This document shows, piece after piece, positions 12,694 to 12,977 of a stretch of 12,977 nucleotides of DNA. Source of the DNA: an uncultured Collinsella sp. (GTDB taxonomy: Bacteria; Actinomycetota; Coriobacteriia; Coriobacteriales; Coriobacteriaceae); contig URZR01000035.1 of assembly GCA_900552425.1 (NCBI GenBank), forward strand, positions 1 to 12,977, given 5' to 3'. The notes beneath the pieces were generated by a model. It was not told the origin of the DNA. It saw only the letters and a program-made list of their open reading frames with translations, and searched no databases. The position numbers and the translations under genes are program-made. Positions within the stretch are counted from its first letter, which is position 1. The number at the start of each line of letters is the position of its first letter.

Positions 12694-12977
12694 ATGCAGC
12701 GCGTTTGGAGAACGGTCACCGGCTTTTACCATGTCTGTGCCCGCGGTACGGGCAAGCAGCTCATCTTTGAGGGCGATGAAGACCGGTGGGAGTTTTTGGA
12801 GCTGATGCGCGAGTGCTGCCGCGAGGCGGGCGTGACGGTTATCACCTGGTGTCTTATGGGCAATCACGTGCATTTGGTGCTTGCAGATTACGAGGACAGG
12901 ATGAGCGCGGCGATGCACCGGCTGCTCTTGACGTACGCGCGGCGGTTCAATAAACGAACGGGGCGCACAGGTCATCT
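12694..12977 (+). CDS. RAYT/IS200-like HUH transposase, 5' part (cut by window end)
   Basis: An open frame from ATG 12694 runs to the window end (94 codons, no stop). The ribosome binding site AAGGGAG lies 6 bases upstream. The sequence fits the Y1-transposase superfamily. An N-terminal strand (TGFYHVCARG, 9-18) is followed by FEGDEDRWEFLELM (25-38), typical of REP-associated tyrosine transposases. The metal-binding HUH motif is in MGNHVHLVL (55-63, H58 and H60), and TYARRFNKRTGRTGH (80-94) precedes the expected catalytic tyrosine region, which is outside the window. In this family such enzymes cut single-stranded DNA at hairpin ends and are often single-copy, domesticated genes. Whether it is intact cannot be seen. 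Confidence 0.87.
   Translation, partial: MQRVWRTVTGFYHVCARGTGKQLIFEGDEDRWEFLELMRECCREAGVTVITWCLMGNHVHLVLADYEDRMSAAMHRLLLTYARRFNKRTGRTGH

Noticed and set aside
12529..12975. Minus-strand open frame opposite the RAYT gene
   Set aside because: The plus strand carries the HUH motif and a ribosome binding site; the minus frame shows no family resemblance.
1..12977. CRISPR array
   Set aside because: No regularly spaced direct repeats of suitable length and no cas genes were seen.

Overview
The window looks like chromosomal DNA of a GC-rich gut actinobacterium of the class Coriobacteriia, most probably Collinsella or a close relative. This is an inference from several things: strong G/C preference at third codon positions, a Rho factor with a very long Ala/Arg/Lys-rich N-terminal extension of actinobacterial type, a GGGtGRT/NifU-like gene pair known from anaerobes, and tRNA genes that encode CCA. 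No rRNA gene or other phylogenetic marker is present, so the assignment rests on style and gene content.

Left part (1-5016, plus strand). The last codons of a possible upstream gene (2-43) are followed by a promoter and leader, then rho (263-2812) with a terminator. A good sigma-70-type promoter (2961-2989) then serves a two-gene unit: an unrecognised 466-residue membrane-anchored protein (3126-4526) and a small VanZ-like membrane protein (4534-4983). A strong hairpin that contains the vanZ stop codon ends the unit and can also stop transcripts arriving from the other side.

Middle part (5099-8707). On the minus strand lie a ROK-family fructokinase and, upstream of it, a class I/II PLP aminotransferase, separated by a strong terminator and a probable fructokinase promoter. 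The aminotransferase has a repeat-rich leader that could pair with its ribosome binding site. Divergent to it, on the plus strand, is a tRNA-His(GTG)/tRNA-Lys(CTT) pair with its own promoter and a UUCG-loop terminator. Convergent to the tRNAs is a dinD-like gene (BRO-N domain), followed by a hairpin at 8672-8707.

Right part (8750-12977). On the minus strand are a soluble FAD-dependent oxidoreductase of the fumarate reductase/L-aspartate oxidase superfamily with an altered substrate-side motif, and a two-gene operon encoding a NifU/IscU-like Fe-S scaffold protein and a GGGtGRT protein. The operon has a foldable leader and a clear terminator. The last about 400 bases hold that leader, a gene-free stretch with nested inverted repeats, and the 5' part of a RAYT/IS200-type HUH transposase cut by the window end.

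Most of the window is ordinary housekeeping DNA. The parts that deserve a second look are the NifU-like/GGGtGRT operon and its leader, the aminotransferase leader, the uncharacterised membrane protein paired with VanZ, the Rho extension, and the inverted repeats next to the RAYT gene.
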